In this document: positions 63,943 through 64,000 of the stretch, in pieces
Position numbering within the stretch: the stretch's first letter is position 1
Layout of the letters: each line of letters begins with the position of its first letter
Program-made: the position numbers and the translations under genes
Notes under the pieces: generated by a model
Seen by the model: only the letters and a program-made list of their open reading frames with translations
Databases searched by the model: none
Told to the model about the DNA's origin: nothing
Assembly: GCA_963812075.1 (NCBI GenBank)
Contig: CAWETN010000010.1
Coordinates: 558,001-622,000 of the forward strand
Length of the DNA stretch: 64,000 bases
Direction of reading: 5' to 3'
DNA from: JAMXLO01 sp963812075
GTDB lineage: Bacteria > Pseudomonadota > Alphaproteobacteria > Acetobacterales > Acetobacteraceae

Positions 63943-64000
63943 GGTCAGACTTCGACGCCCTCCGCCGCGCCGATCTCGGCCAGGATTTCTCCCGTGTGCT
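63943..64000 (-). CDS. C-terminal end of a probable CaiB/BaiF CoA-transferase, partial
   Basis: The minus strand from the window edge to TGA at 63943 reads HTGEILAEIGAAEGVEV, which matches the usual end of CaiB/BaiF family III CoA-transferases (GEHT..IL.ELG). Only 17 residues are visible, so the call is tentative. It would be the gene before the liv operon and lies 61 bases upstream of it. Confidence 0.45.

Overview
The window is GC-rich and gene-dense DNA from an alphaproteobacterium, most likely of the Rhodospirillales (Acetobacteraceae-like). This rests on the zinc-free bL36 form, DUF3126, the AapJQM amino-acid transporter, paired DUF1501/DUF1800 genes, two Liv-type transporters and the style of the palindromic repeats. 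Most genes belong to metabolism and transport. No rRNA, tRNA or CRISPR array was seen.

Layout. 1-5168: broken membrane glycosyltransferase, fatty acid desaturase, VOC protein, cyclic-nucleotide-binding membrane protein, HtrA protease. 5208-8483: aapJQM without its ATPase gene. 8675-12162: sugar-acid set (GarD/UxaA dehydratase, HpcH/HpaI aldolase, D-2-hydroxyacid dehydrogenase) with a triple-hairpin repeat, then rpmJ, a methyltransferase, a cupin, OxyR and a second glycosyltransferase. 16537-24591: minus-strand block with two dioxygenase/oxidoreductase genes, an Uma2 remnant and a liv transporter (SBP, LivH, LivM, LivG, LivF) split by a Crp/Fnr regulator. 24763-36643: lipoprotein, DUF3126, receiver protein, TauD, FMN 2-hydroxyacid oxidase, DUF1501/DUF1800, an EF-G paralogue, a LysR regulator and an acyl-CoA dehydrogenase. 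37060-39740: accessory island with an endonuclease-like gene broken by a TAA, an IS3 transposase remnant and a three-gene operon of unknown small proteins. 39747-42389: one protein carrying PAS-PAS-kinase-REC-REC-LuxR HTH, with palindromes upstream. 42479-52227: SMP-30, LLM oxidoreductase, multicopper oxidase, GST, reductase/HxlR pair, LysR and two pirins. 52307-58064: hypFCDEAB for [NiFe]-hydrogenase maturation, with no hydrogenase genes nearby. 58095-64000: MFS transporter, a second complete liv operon, and the end of a probable CoA-transferase.

The hyp operon is the most unusual part. hypF is interrupted by a 94-nt palindromic element whose removal exactly restores the reading frame, and hypA encodes a protein that lacks the whole zinc-finger domain while keeping both ends in frame. 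Together with the absence of hydrogenase genes, this suggests either a decaying or a modified maturation system.

A caution runs through the window: at least twelve genes carry small frame changes, often several per gene (GST, reductase, second liv operon, first glycosyltransferase). Their density in otherwise well-conserved reading frames points to uncorrected indels in the assembly more than to real decay. Genes broken in the sequence as given are typed as pseudogenes, with this reservation.
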